A DNA stretch of 64,000 nt, from contig NZ_JACLZI010000056.1 of NCBI RefSeq assembly GCF_014280935.1, positions 124,001 through 188,000 on the forward strand, in the 5' to 3' direction. The position numbers and the translations under genes were made by a program. The notes below the pieces were generated by a model, which ran no database searches, had not been told where the DNA came from, and saw nothing but the letters and a program-made list of their open reading frames with translations. The DNA is from Aquibacillus kalidii (GTDB taxonomy: Bacteria; Bacillota; Bacilli; Bacillales; Amphibacillaceae). Position 1 is the first letter of the stretch, and each line of letters starts with the position of its first letter. This document shows, one piece after another, positions 16,642 to 25,139 of this stretch.

Positions 16642-18389
16642 TAGGAGATCGCCTCCTGTTCCTCAAGCTGTTGTAACTTATATTGCGTACTATACCAATT
16701 ACCTGTAGCAAGAAGTTCTTCATGCGTACCTTTTTCGGAGATCTTTCCATCTTCTAAAACAATGATAATATCAGCATGTTGTACTGCCGATAATCGATGG
16801 GCAGCAATAAAGGTTGTTTTCCCTTGTCGATCTTGTTTCAAATGACTGATAATCATCGATTCCGTTTTTCCATCTACTGCCGAAAGCGCATCGTCTAGCA
16901 GTAAAATTTCAGGATCTTTGATAAATGCACGTGCTAAAGCCACACGTTGCTTTTGCCCCCCTGATAAAGTCACACCACTTTCGCCTACTTTTGTATCTAA
17001 CCCTTTAGATAAGTTTTTAATGTCCTGAATAAAGTGAGCTTTTTCCATTACACCGTAGATTTCGGTATCAGAGGCATTCTTTTTTCCAAACTGGATGTTT
17101 TCTCGAATCGTTTTGGAAAACATTACTTGGTCCTGTGGTACGTAACCAATCCATGATCTTGTTTTGCATAGTGGAATGGAATCAATAGGCACACCAGAGA
17201 TGGTTAATGCACCTTTATTACCTGGGTATTCTCTTAGTAATTGGCGAAGTAGAGTTGTCTTTCCAGCTCCAGTTTTCCCTACAATTCCTACAGTTTGACC
17301 TCTCTGTACATTTAAATAAATGTCAGTTAAGCTATTTTGTTTCGCTTCTGGATAGGAGAAACTTAGATGGTCAAATGTAATCTGATTAGGTAACACAACA
17401 TCCACTGGTTTATCCGCATCTTTGACGTCCATTGGATAATCTAACGTATCGTTAACACGATCTAAGGATGCATTACCCCTTTGCATAACATTGATTAATT
17501 CCCCTACAGCAAACATTGGCCATATTAACATCCCTAAATAGACGTTAAATGACACTAGTTCCCCTAATGTAATTAAGTTATCAAACACCAATAACGCTCC
17601 ATAACCAAGGCCAATCGTATACGATAAACCGACTAGAATTTTCATCGTTGGTTCAAATAAAGCATCGATTTTAGCTACTTCGATGTTCTTTTGGTACACA
17701 TTTTCTGTCATACGTTGAAACCTATCCACATCATGCTTTTCTTGAACAAATGCACGGATTACCCGAACACCACGTATGGATTCTAATACGTCATTGTTCA
17801 TGTCACTAAATGCAGCCTGTGCCTTCATAAATCGTTCATGGATTGCACTTCCATATTTGTGCATGACCACTGCCATGATAGGCAGTGGTATAAGGGAAAC
17901 AAGTGTTAATTTCCAACTAATGGTAATGCCCATCACAGCAATGATCATTAACATAAAGATACTAGAATCGACTAAAGTTAAAATTCCGAACCCAGTAGTC
18001 ATTGAAATTGCTTTTAAATCATTTGTTGCTTTAGCCATTAAGTCACCTGTACGATATTTCCCATAAAAGGTCGGACTCATCTTTAGGAAATGATTCATTA
18101 GCCGTGAACGCATTAAACGTTCCATAATGGCTGCACCACCAAAAAGATTATAGTCCCACAAAAATGAGATAGTGTAACTTGCTACAATCAATACCCCATA
18201 GATCATGATTATCTCTACAATCCGATCAAAAGTTAAGGAATTAAATTGAATCTCATCAATTGCCATTCCAATTAACTTTGGAGGTAAGATATCGATAAAA
18301 CTTGCAATAATTAATGCGATTATCGCAAACGTATATCTTTTCCAATACGTTTTAAAAAACCAGTCTAATTTTTTAAATATACTAAACAT
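16641..18389 (-). CDS. bmrC: multidrug ABC exporter half BmrC (YheI)
   Basis: 582 aa. Six membrane helices (about 18-315), then an ATPase domain: Walker A GKTGAGKTT, signature LSGGQKQ, Walker B ILLLDDALSAVD. Asp replaces the catalytic Glu after Walker B, the hallmark of the degenerate site carried by BmrC-type partners. AAGGAG lies ten bases before the ATG. The leader region upstream holds two 18-codon peptides and a 46-codon frame copying the start of bmrC, suggesting ribosome-dependent control; B. subtilis bmrCD is known to be regulated through a translated leader (bmrB). Confidence 0.92.
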   Translation of the reverse strand: MFSIFKKLDWFFKTYWKRYTFAIIALIIASFIDILPPKLIGMAIDEIQFNSLTFDRIVEIIMIYGVLIVASYTISFLWDYNLFGGAAIMERLMRSRLMNHFLKMSPTFYGKYRTGDLMAKATNDLKAISMTTGFGILTLVDSSIFMLMIIAVMGITISWKLTLVSLIPLPIMAVVMHKYGSAIHERFMKAQAAFSDMNNDVLESIRGVRVIRAFVQEKHDVDRFQRMTENVYQKNIEVAKIDALFEPTMKILVGLSYTIGLGYGALLVFDNLITLGELVSFNVYLGMLIWPMFAVGELINVMQRGNASLDRVNDTLDYPMDVKDADKPVDVVLPNQITFDHLSFSYPEAKQNSLTDIYLNVQRGQTVGIVGKTGAGKTTLLRQLLREYPGNKGALTISGVPIDSIPLCKTRSWIGYVPQDQVMFSKTIRENIQFGKKNASDTEIYGVMEKAHFIQDIKNLSKGLDTKVGESGVTLSGGQKQRVALARAFIKDPEILLLDDALSAVDGKTESMIISHLKQDRQGKTTFIAAHRLSAVQHADIIIVLEDGKISEKGTHEELLATGNWYSTQYKLQQLEEQEAIS

Positions 18390-18415
18390 ATAATCACCCG
18401 CTCCTTATAAACTTA

Positions 18416-18472
18416 CTATCCACTATCTTTCCAATCATCATTTGTAATCCTTTTTACAGCTTGCCTAATCAT
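18416..18472 (-). CDS. leader peptide 2 upstream of bmrC (18 aa)
   Basis: MIRQAVKRITNDDWKDSG, ATG with GGAG seven bases upstream; an ATG six bases further upstream is too close to the same site. It ends 26 bases before the bmrC ATG. It aligns end to end, without gaps, with the 18-aa leader peptide 1 (shared K7, I9, D12, K15, D16, G18), and the nucleotides after the stop are also alike. Probably a regulatory peptide whose translation controls bmrC. Confidence 0.55.
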   Translation of the reverse strand: MIRQAVKRITNDDWKDSG

Positions 18473-18505
18473 ATTCATTCTCCTTCCAAATTTTAGGTAA
18501 TACAC

Positions 18506-18646
18506 TTATTGACCATGTCTAGAAACGATAAATACCATCTGATCGATTAATGGACTATTTTTCTTAAACGTTACGACAAATACAAATCGATAACGGGGTA
18601 TAAAATCAGAAATAAACCAATCAATCTTCCTAACTAACGAAAACAT
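18506..18646 (-). CDS. 46-aa frame copying the BmrC N-terminus (leader, BmrB-like position)
   Basis: Begins MFSLVRKIDWF then RYRFVFVV; BmrC begins MFSIFKKLDWF then RYTFAIIA. After about residue 25 the similarity ends and the frame closes with TAA. It sits between the two 18-aa leader peptides at the same distance from peptide 1 as bmrC from peptide 2. It may be a translated leader, comparable in place and size to B. subtilis bmrB, or the remnant of a local duplication; I cannot decide from sequence. Confidence 0.5.
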   Translation of the reverse strand: MFSLVRKIDWFISDFIPRYRFVFVVTFKKNSPLIDQMVFIVSRHGQ

Positions 18647-18678
18647 CCTCTCACCTACTCTTGTAATAAATTTACTAA

Positions 18679-18735
18679 CTATCCGCCATCTTTCCTTTCA
18701 TCCACCGCAATTTGTTTTGATAATCTTTTAGACAT
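18679..18735 (-). CDS. leader peptide 1 upstream of bmrC (18 aa)
   Basis: MSKRLSKQIAVDERKDGG; ATG at 18735 preceded by AAGGAGAG with good spacing. Upstream lie an AT-rich -10-like stretch and a 16-bp palindrome. A longer in-frame reading to 18876 exists but crosses two terminator-like hairpins, so the ATG with the ribosome site is preferred. Confidence 0.55.
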   Translation of the reverse strand: MSKRLSKQIAVDERKDGG

Positions 18736-18772
18736 TTTCCATCTCTCCTTCAATTTGATTTTATATATATAT

Positions 18773-18788
18773 AACTGGTAAACCAGTT
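18773..18788 (-). promoter_or_regulatory. palindromic operator candidate for the bmrC leader
   Basis: AACTGGTTTACCAGTT: perfect 7-2-7 inverted repeat next to the AT-rich TATATATATAT promoter stretch. GntR- and TetR-type regulators bind sites of this form. No adjacent regulator gene is present, so its partner is unknown. Confidence 0.55.
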
Positions 18789-18825
18789 TATATCGCCATT
18801 TACAATTTTTTCCTAAAGAAGACAA

Positions 18826-18898
18826 AAAAAAGCATACGCCCCTCGACGAATGCTTTTCTACATAGAAAAAGGTCACGGACTAATCGGCGTGACCTTTG
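18826..18898. terminator. two adjacent terminator-like hairpins
   Basis: AAAAGCAT...ATGCTTTT and AAAGGTCACG...CGTGACCTTT stand back to back downstream of the 30-aa frame and upstream of the bmrC leader; they probably separate the two units. Confidence 0.55.
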
Positions 18899-18967
18899 GA
18901 ATCAAAATATTGTGTGAAACACGTTCAAGATAAGAAATGCTAAAAAAAAGCGATAATCTTCCCTATC

Positions 18968-19060
18968 TTAATTGTGCTTATTAAACAACTTCCTGAAGGT
19001 CACATAATTATTTACTTTAGCTGCGAACTGTAACGATTGTAATACATGAATCTTTTTCAT
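18968..19060 (-). CDS. 30-aa basic small protein, unknown
   Basis: ATG at 19060 preceded by a near-ideal GAGGAGGT site; the product begins MKKIHVLQSLQFAAKV and ends KLFNKHN, short, basic and amphipathic, without a clear membrane helix. Two terminator-like hairpins follow within 150 bases. The ribosome site makes translation likely. I do not recognise the family. Confidence 0.45.
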   Translation of the reverse strand: MKKIHVLQSLQFAAKVNNYVTFRKLFNKHN

Positions 19061-19312
19061 TTTCGTGACCTCCTCTCGTTTATTTGCGTTTTAATTATAT
19101 TACTAAAAAAAGGCATAGTCAACGTAATTTTCACATTTTTGTAAATTTTGCCTATTTACAATTTTTCAGATTCAATGTTGCCATATAAATTGCAACAAAT
19201 TGTTATTTGATTTATATTGAAAAATAAGAAAATTTGGTTAAGAACTACCCTAAAAAGGGTATTGTTACATAACCACTAATAGAATACATAAAAGAATGGA
19301 GTAGAGATTATT

Positions 19313-19858
19313 ATGTTGTTAGATGACATCCTGACTTATAACGAAGAATTTGTTAGTAAAAAAGAATACGTGCCATATGAGACTGATAACCTACCGAATA
19401 AACGTGCTGTTATTTTCACTTGTATGGATACCCGTTTAATCGAACTATTACCAAAGGCATTAAATTTTAAAAACGGCGATGTGAAAATGGTTAAGAATGC
19501 CGGAGCTATTTTAACTGATCCCTATGATAGTGTCATGAAAAGTATTCTCGTTGCTGTACACGCATTACAAGCTGATGAGGTTTTTGTCATTGCCCATCAC
19601 CGTTGTGGTATGAACCATTTAGATACTGACGGATTACTATCTACAATGCAAGAAAATGGAATTGATACAAAATCTATTCAATCTGTTGATAAAGATTTAA
19701 ATCAATGGTTGCAAGGCTTTGATGATGTTGGAAATTCCGTAGAAAAATCCGTCGATATCATTAAAAACCATCCATTATTGCCAAACAATATTCCCGTACA
19801 CGGTCTAGTCATTGATCCCGCTACCGGTGAGTTAGATCTAGTAACAAGAGGATACTAA
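19313..19858 (+). CDS. beta-class carbonic anhydrase (YtiB-like)
   Basis: 181 aa. Interconverts CO2 and bicarbonate. Zinc ligands and the gating pair: Cys37 and Asp39 in CMDTRL, then HHRCGM supplying His and Cys. KNAGAI is the second conserved block. Length and motifs match the B. subtilis YtiB/YvdA group. Monocistronic on the plus strand with its own terminator; a weak AGTAGAG ribosome site precedes the ATG. Confidence 0.9.
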   Translation: MLLDDILTYNEEFVSKKEYVPYETDNLPNKRAVIFTCMDTRLIELLPKALNFKNGDVKMVKNAGAILTDPYDSVMKSILVAVHALQADEVFVIAHHRCGMNHLDTDGLLSTMQENGIDTKSIQSVDKDLNQWLQGFDDVGNSVEKSVDIIKNHPLLPNNIPVHGLVIDPATGELDLVTRGY

Positions 19859-19867
19859 AGAACTTAG

Positions 19868-19905
19868 AAAAGCAACCATCTTCTATATGAAAGGTGGTTG
19901 CTTTT
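19868..19905 (+). terminator. carbonic anhydrase terminator
   Basis: 15-bp stem AAAAGCAACCATCTT / AAGGTGGTTGCTTTT with one G-T pair, then CTAT. Confidence 0.8.
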
Positions 19906-20071
19906 CTATATACCCTATCAATACATTCACTTTTAATTTTAGATAAAACCGTAGCTCCCCCCTCTTTATGAATTGGTGCAAGTCCCAGGCATGTTAGAGC
20001 CCTCCTAATAATTAAGTCTATAAAAAATTTTTGTTGGAATAATCATTAAAATCACTAATATGCTCATTTTT

Positions 20072-20101
20072 TACATAATTTACTGTTATCTTCCCATAAT
20101 A
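20072..20101 (+). promoter_or_regulatory. SigG-like promoter of the ger operon
   Basis: TACATA, 17-base spacer, CATAATA. It matches the SigG consensus (TGnATA / CATAnTA) at all but one position and lies 31 bases before the ATG at 20132. gerA-type operons are SigG-dependent in B. subtilis. Confidence 0.65.
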
Positions 20102-20131
20102 AAGTTGACCAATTGTGTATGGGAGGGCCAT

Positions 20132-21640
20132 ATGAGAAAACGACCATTCAGCAAAGATAAAGATATAAAATCTTTCCCAACAACTATTGAACAATTTAAG
20201 AGTATCCTTGAAAAGTACCTACAGAATAGTACAGATATATCCTTCACTCAATATGAGGTACAGGGCCAAAAAATAGCAGTCTTTTTCATTGATTATATGG
20301 TAGATAAAAACCTATTAGACGATAAACTTCTTGGTACATTGTTAGCTAGCAAAACCGATTGGGATGCTTCTTCTATACTTAATGAGGTACCTTTAGATGG
20401 AGGAAAACAACACATTAACCTAATCGAGCTTGCAACTACACTTCTCTCCGGATCAGTTGGTGTATATGTGGAGAATGAAGATCAAGCAGTATCTTTTTCT
20501 ATTTCAAAACTAGAAAAAAGGCCTTTAGGTAAAGCAGAAACAGAATCCCTTGTATTAGGACCACAAGTATCCTTTACGGAGTCACTATCAACTAATCTAA
20601 ACGTTATAAGGTGGCGCCTTGGGACACATGATTTAGTAACTGAGAAATTTATTATTGGGGAAAGAGGGCAATCTGAAGTTCGACTTGTCTATTTAAAATC
20701 CCTTGCGAACGACACAGATGTCCAAACAATGAGACAACGCTTAAAAGACCTGGTAGTCGATGAGGTGGAAGATGCATCTGTTTTATCACAATACATAGAA
20801 GATAATAATAGTTCCTTATTTCCACAATATTATTTAACAGAGTTACCAGACCGGCTCTGTTATGCGGTTAGTAAAGGGCGACTTGGTGTTTTGGTCGACA
20901 AAAGCCCTACAAGTATTATTGCACCGTCTACCTTTTTTAGTTTTTTTGAATCGACTGAAGATATTTATATGCGATGGAATATCGGTTCGTTCTTACGTAT
21001 GCTCCGCTTCGTCGCCATGTTTATATCCTTTGTTGTGACACCTACTTACGTTGCCTGTGTGACGTTTCATTATGAAGTAATTCCAACTCCACTCTTAGCT
21101 TCACTAGGTTCATCTAGGGCACAAGTTCCCTTTCCACCTATTATAGAAGCAATGCTCTTGGAATTACTAATAGAGTTATTAAGAGAGTCTGGTGCACGTC
21201 TCCCGACAAAAGTCGGTCAGACGATCGGTATCGTGGGTGGTATTGTTCTTGGGCAAGCTGCCGTGGAAGCGGGATTAACGAGTAATGTATTAATTATTGT
21301 AGTAGCAAGTAGTTCCTTGGCATCTTTTACTGCACCTAGTTATTTAATGGGGTCTGCTATACGGGTTATTCGTTTTCCTTTAATCTTAATCGCAGGCCTA
21401 ATTGGTCTTATTGGTGTGACATTAGGGTTAATCTTTTTTTTCATTCATTTGATTAGAATGACGTCTCTTGGTCGACCATATTTATTACCGGCTTATCCAG
21501 TCAATTGGAAAGACATGGATGATTCCTTTTTTCGTCTTCCTTTTTCACTTAACAACACTAGGTCAACATCATTTCGTCCTAAGGATATGAACCGATATCC
21601 AAAAAAGAAGGCAAAAAAGAAAAAAGATATAGATGAATAG
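20132..21640 (+). CDS. spore germination receptor A subunit (GerAA/GerKA family)
   Basis: 502 aa from the ATG at 20132, chosen because GGGAGG is five bases upstream and because the SigG-like promoter lies between it and the earlier in-frame ATG at 20060. A soluble N-terminal domain (about 1-270; FFIDYMVDKNLLDDKLL, RSEVRLVYLKSLAN-type segment) is followed by several membrane helices (about 285-440), including PFPPIIEAMLLELLIELLRE, the family signature. Inner spore membrane subunit of a nutrient germinant receptor. Next subunit begins 12 bases later. Confidence 0.93.
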   Translation: MRKRPFSKDKDIKSFPTTIEQFKSILEKYLQNSTDISFTQYEVQGQKIAVFFIDYMVDKNLLDDKLLGTLLASKTDWDASSILNEVPLDGGKQHINLIELATTLLSGSVGVYVENEDQAVSFSISKLEKRPLGKAETESLVLGPQVSFTESLSTNLNVIRWRLGTHDLVTEKFIIGERGQSEVRLVYLKSLANDTDVQTMRQRLKDLVVDEVEDASVLSQYIEDNNSSLFPQYYLTELPDRLCYAVSKGRLGVLVDKSPTSIIAPSTFFSFFESTEDIYMRWNIGSFLRMLRFVAMFISFVVTPTYVACVTFHYEVIPTPLLASLGSSRAQVPFPPIIEAMLLELLIELLRESGARLPTKVGQTIGIVGGIVLGQAAVEAGLTSNVLIIVVASSSLASFTAPSYLMGSAIRVIRFPLILIAGLIGLIGVTLGLIFFFIHLIRMTSLGRPYLLPAYPVNWKDMDDSFFRLPFSLNNTRSTSFRPKDMNRYPKKKAKKKKDIDE

Positions 21641-21652
21641 GAGGTTAGGTCG

Positions 21653-22765
21653 ATGGAAGTAAACAACGTTGTGAAACCTAACCTGCAGATACGGGCTTTC
21701 TATCTATTTTTTATAATTGTCAATATTCAAACAGGACTAGGTATCCTGGGGGCTCCACGACACATATTTCAAGAAGCTAAGCAAGACGGATGGATGTCTG
21801 TTTTAATTTGTGGGGTTCTCATGCACCTAGTTGTTTTTGCCATGTTATTTATTTTAAAAAAATATGAAAGTGCTGATTTGTTAGGGATACAAGTCGATAT
21901 ATTTGGAACATGGATTGGCAAGTTATTAGGAACACTTTACCTTGTTTATATTTTTGCAACACTTTTAAGTTCTTTAATCAATTATATCCAGATTGTACAA
22001 GTATTTATTTATCCGCAAATGCCTTCTTGGATGTTAGGCTCCCTATTAGTTATTCTGATTGTTTACACCGTATCAGGAGGAGTAAGGACTGCTGTAGGTA
22101 TTGCCTTTGTTTTTTTCTTTTTGTCATTTTGGTTGTTTTTTTTCTTATATAAAACTGTTGGGTACATGGAATTAACGTCATTCAGACCTATACTAGAGGC
22201 TTCTCCAAGGGATTTATTACTCGGTTCTTATCAAGCTGGTTACTCTTTTATCGGGATTGAAATTCTCTTCTTTCTTTATCCATTTATAGAAGATAAAAAG
22301 AAAGTAGCCCTCCCAGCACATCTTGGAGTAGCAATGACTACTTTTTTGGTGCTTGTAGTCATGATCATTTCGATTGGTTACTTCAGTCCAACAGCACTCG
22401 AGCATATGCTTTGGCCTGTTCTTACCTTATTTAAAGTGGTCGAGTATCCCATTATCGAAAGATTTGACTTGATTGTTGTCACGCAATGGGCAATGGTTAT
22501 TTTTCCAAACTTTATTCTATTCAGTTGGATAATCACGTATGGAATGAAACGTCTTTATGGGTTTACGCAACGTAAAACACTACTAGTTGTTGCGTCCCTA
22601 TTATTGATTGGAATCACCTTTATTAAGAAACAATTACTCATATCTACCTTACTTGGTAGCGTTTCAAGTGCGGGCTTTTGGATTGCATTTATTTACCCGT
22701 TACTATTACTCCCCCTAGTATTGATTAAGAAGAAATTTTTTTCTAAGAAAGGGAATTCTGAATGA
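21653..22765 (+). CDS. spore germination receptor B subunit (GerAB/GerKB family permease)
   Basis: 370 aa, about ten membrane helices, APC-superfamily fold. GLGILGAPRHIFQEAKQDGWMS near residues 27-48 is the start of the substrate-binding unwound helix. In characterised receptors this subunit binds the germinant. It overlaps the C-subunit gene by four bases (ATGA). The nutrient recognised cannot be deduced. Confidence 0.93.
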   Translation: MEVNNVVKPNLQIRAFYLFFIIVNIQTGLGILGAPRHIFQEAKQDGWMSVLICGVLMHLVVFAMLFILKKYESADLLGIQVDIFGTWIGKLLGTLYLVYIFATLLSSLINYIQIVQVFIYPQMPSWMLGSLLVILIVYTVSGGVRTAVGIAFVFFFLSFWLFFFLYKTVGYMELTSFRPILEASPRDLLLGSYQAGYSFIGIEILFFLYPFIEDKKKVALPAHLGVAMTTFLVLVVMIISIGYFSPTALEHMLWPVLTLFKVVEYPIIERFDLIVVTQWAMVIFPNFILFSWIITYGMKRLYGFTQRKTLLVVASLLLIGITFIKKQLLISTLLGSVSSAGFWIAFIYPLLLLPLVLIKKKFFSKKGNSE

Positions 22766-23892
22766 AAAAGGGCATTTTCAATCTACTATGTTGTACTCTT
22801 CTGATCGGGTGTGTTCCCACATATCATATCGAAGAACTTGGTGTCATTAGCGCACTCGGAATTGATTTAGTGGATGATGGAAAACTAGAGACAACATTCA
22901 ACTACTTTAAGTTTGATCCAGAAAAAACTAGTCAATCAACGATAACATCAACAACCGCAAGAACGTTAAAAGGCACACAAGACCGTGGAAATTTAGAGTC
23001 CAATTTAAAACTTGTAGGCGGACAGTTACGGTTAATCATTTTTGGAAAAGAAATGGCTGAAGATGGTTTAATACGTGTTATCGATAATTTTTCAAGGGAC
23101 GCTAAGTTATCAGACACGATGTACTTTTCAACAACAGATGCAACCGCAAAAGAAATTATCACTGCAGCGGATAAAAATAAAGATCTGGATGCGGAAAACT
23201 ATCTGTTTGAGTTAATTGATAACAATATCAAAAGGGAAATTATTATGCGGTCATCGTTTCGTGACTTTATGCACGAATTCAATATGCCTGGAATAGATCC
23301 TGTTCTGCCTCTTATAGAATTGGAAAAAGATAAACCAATTATTAAAGACGTAGCTTTATTTCAAGATGATAAATATGTTGAAAAAGCAACACAACAAGAA
23401 GGGTTTTTCATCAAATTGCTTACAAGCAGGTTCAAGTCCGGTCAATTGGAACTTGCTATTCCAAAAGAACCATTTCAAGATTATATTAATAAGCATGCCA
23501 AAACTGACGATCAAGAGCAGATTACCGTGACACTAAGTGAAGTTAGAAGTAATAATAAGATTAAGTTAGTATCTGCTCAGGAGCTGTCCTTTAAGGTTGA
23601 TATTGATATTGAAACCAGATTATTAGAAGTATCAGAAAAAGTTGCGATCAGTAATGAAGCAATTGCAAAGAGGTTTGAGAAAGAGATTGAGAAAAAGATA
23701 AATAGTAAATTAAATAATTTAACATCTAAGTTAAAGGAATTACAAGTAGATCCAATCGGTTTTGGTCAAGTTTACAATTCAACTGTTAGAGGGAAGAATT
23801 TGTCCGATGGTGAATGGAGAGACAAAATACCTGATATTCAAGTGGATTTTAATGTGACAGTTGCTATACTTCGACATGGATTAACTCAATAA
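22762..23892 (+). CDS. spore germination receptor C subunit lipoprotein (GerAC/GerKC family)
   Basis: 376 aa. Signal peptide with lipobox LIGC (Cys17); YHIEELGVISALGIDL opens the family domain 1 and PDIQVDFNVTVAILRHGL is its C-terminal strand. Anchored to the outer leaflet of the spore inner membrane, it is needed for receptor function. Last gene of the three-gene operon; no strong terminator is evident after the stop. Confidence 0.92.
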   Translation: MKKGIFNLLCCTLLIGCVPTYHIEELGVISALGIDLVDDGKLETTFNYFKFDPEKTSQSTITSTTARTLKGTQDRGNLESNLKLVGGQLRLIIFGKEMAEDGLIRVIDNFSRDAKLSDTMYFSTTDATAKEIITAADKNKDLDAENYLFELIDNNIKREIIMRSSFRDFMHEFNMPGIDPVLPLIELEKDKPIIKDVALFQDDKYVEKATQQEGFFIKLLTSRFKSGQLELAIPKEPFQDYINKHAKTDDQEQITVTLSEVRSNNKIKLVSAQELSFKVDIDIETRLLEVSEKVAISNEAIAKRFEKEIEKKINSKLNNLTSKLKELQVDPIGFGQVYNSTVRGKNLSDGEWRDKIPDIQVDFNVTVAILRHGLTQ

Positions 23893-24060
23893 ACGCGGTT
23901 GTTTAGAGGAAGAATAATCAGCTACACTAAACGCTGGTCAACTTCTTCTAAACCTTCTTGCATCGAGAGTAATTGGTTATGCTTTAGAATCATTTGAATA
24001 AATGTTCGTTTACTCACTAATAATAAGATTAGTAAATTACCATTGAAGGGGTAGACTATT

Positions 24061-24600
24061 GTGGACGTATTTTCCGATATAATCAATACACAGAAGGAAC
24101 TGAGATGGTTAAGGTGGGAGTATTGGGTAAATGAGGTATTCCTTACTTGGCAATGGCTATTTCTTATTTTCAGTGTATGTTTCACTATATTTATTTTCGT
24201 GAAGCTTGTAGATCGTACAAAACTAACGAAGGTTTTATTAGTAGGAACGTCTAGCCTTATGATTGTTACATTCTTAGATGTACTTGGTGCAGAGCTTGTT
24301 TTATGGGATTATCCGACAATGGTTGTTCCTTGGGGAAGTAGACTTATCTGTGTAGATATTATAATTTCGATTATATTTATGCTTATCTATCAATTTTTTC
24401 CTAACTGGAAAAAGTATGTGATAGCATCCTTAATCGTATCGGCAATTTTTTCATTTATATTAGAAAAAGTCGCTATCTGGATGGAGATCTATCATCCATT
24501 CGCATGGAAATCAATTTATTCTTTTCCTATTTATTGTTTACTCCTGATCACAATTAAATGGGTGGTGGACAGAGTTTACTCACTCGAAAATACTAAATAA
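24061..24600 (+). CDS. CBO0543-family membrane protein
   Basis: 179 aa with about five membrane helices. The words KELRWLRWEYW, WDYP, VPWG and KWVVDRVYSL recall the CBO0543 family common in Bacilli and Clostridia, whose function is unknown. GTG start with GAAGGGGT eight to nine bases upstream. It follows the ger operon by 170 bases and meets the ASCH gene tail to tail with a single base between stop codons. Confidence 0.75.
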   Translation: MDVFSDIINTQKELRWLRWEYWVNEVFLTWQWLFLIFSVCFTIFIFVKLVDRTKLTKVLLVGTSSLMIVTFLDVLGAELVLWDYPTMVVPWGSRLICVDIIISIIFMLIYQFFPNWKKYVIASLIVSAIFSFILEKVAIWMEIYHPFAWKSIYSFPIYCLLLITIKWVVDRVYSLENTK

Positions 24601-24601
24601 A

Positions 24602-24946
24602 TTACGCTACTACTTTCATTTTTATCGCTACTGTCCCCCACTTTACCTCTTCCTCTTTTGAATAGATTTCATAAGTTCCCTTGAGCATGTCTTCCATGGT
24701 CCAACCTTTACACCCTATTAAGTCAAATGGTAGATCACGATACATCTCTTCAAAAGTATCGTATTTTTGCAATTCTAGCACTTCAACCATTAAACAAGCC
24801 TTTGAGTCAGGATAGATTTGAAATGTAATGGTATCTCCAACTTTAATCTCTCTTCTCTTTCCGTCATTTAACCTAACTTCATATATTTTGTTTCCATTAA
24901 TTACTTGCTGATAATATTCCTCATAAAGTCCCATTTGATGATCCAT
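24602..24946 (-). CDS. ASCH-domain protein
   Basis: 114 aa. One ASCH domain: INGNKIYEVRLND near the start, a KVGDTITFQ strand (35-43), and YEIYSKEEEVKWGTVAI at the end. ASCH proteins have a PUA-like fold suited to RNA or modified-nucleoside binding; some are amidohydrolases of acetylcytidine. I cannot choose between these. ATG start with a weak ribosome site; monocistronic. Confidence 0.8.
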   Translation of the reverse strand: MDHQMGLYEEYYQQVINGNKIYEVRLNDGKRREIKVGDTITFQIYPDSKACLMVEVLELQKYDTFEEMYRDLPFDLIGCKGWTMEDMLKGTYEIYSKEEEVKWGTVAIKMKVVA

Positions 24947-25085
24947 CTTGATTCATTCCCTTTTCGTCTTTTTTTCTAGAATAGTTTTAGAATACTGTAA
25001 ATAAGAATAATAAGCGAATGTTTAACTAACTCTCCTTCGATTGATTTTCATACTTGCTTTTCTATTTAGTTGGTGATATTTTATA

Positions 25086-25106
25086 ATAGTTCACCTATTG
25101 AACTAT
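25086..25106 (+). promoter_or_regulatory. MarR-type operator candidate
   Basis: ATAGTTCA-CCTAT-TGAACTAT, a perfect inverted repeat 33 bases before the marR ATG. A related AACTATT/AAACTATT pair follows at once (25101-25126), so two overlapping sites are possible. Confidence 0.65.
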
Positions 25107-25139
25107 TCACTAGTCAAACTATTTGGTTGGGGTGTGATT

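Noticed and set aside
18679-18876. 65-aa gene on the minus strand
   Set aside because: The extended reading crosses two terminator-like hairpins and the palindrome/promoter; only its last 18 codons have a ribosome site.
20060-20131. N-terminal extension of the ger A subunit
   Set aside because: No ribosome site, unlike family N-termini, and located upstream of the SigG-like promoter.
23922-24060. possible Spo0E-like peptide (SKRTFIQMILKHNQ...)
   Set aside because: No ribosome site, only vague similarity, and it overlaps the leader of the CBO0543-type gene on the other strand.
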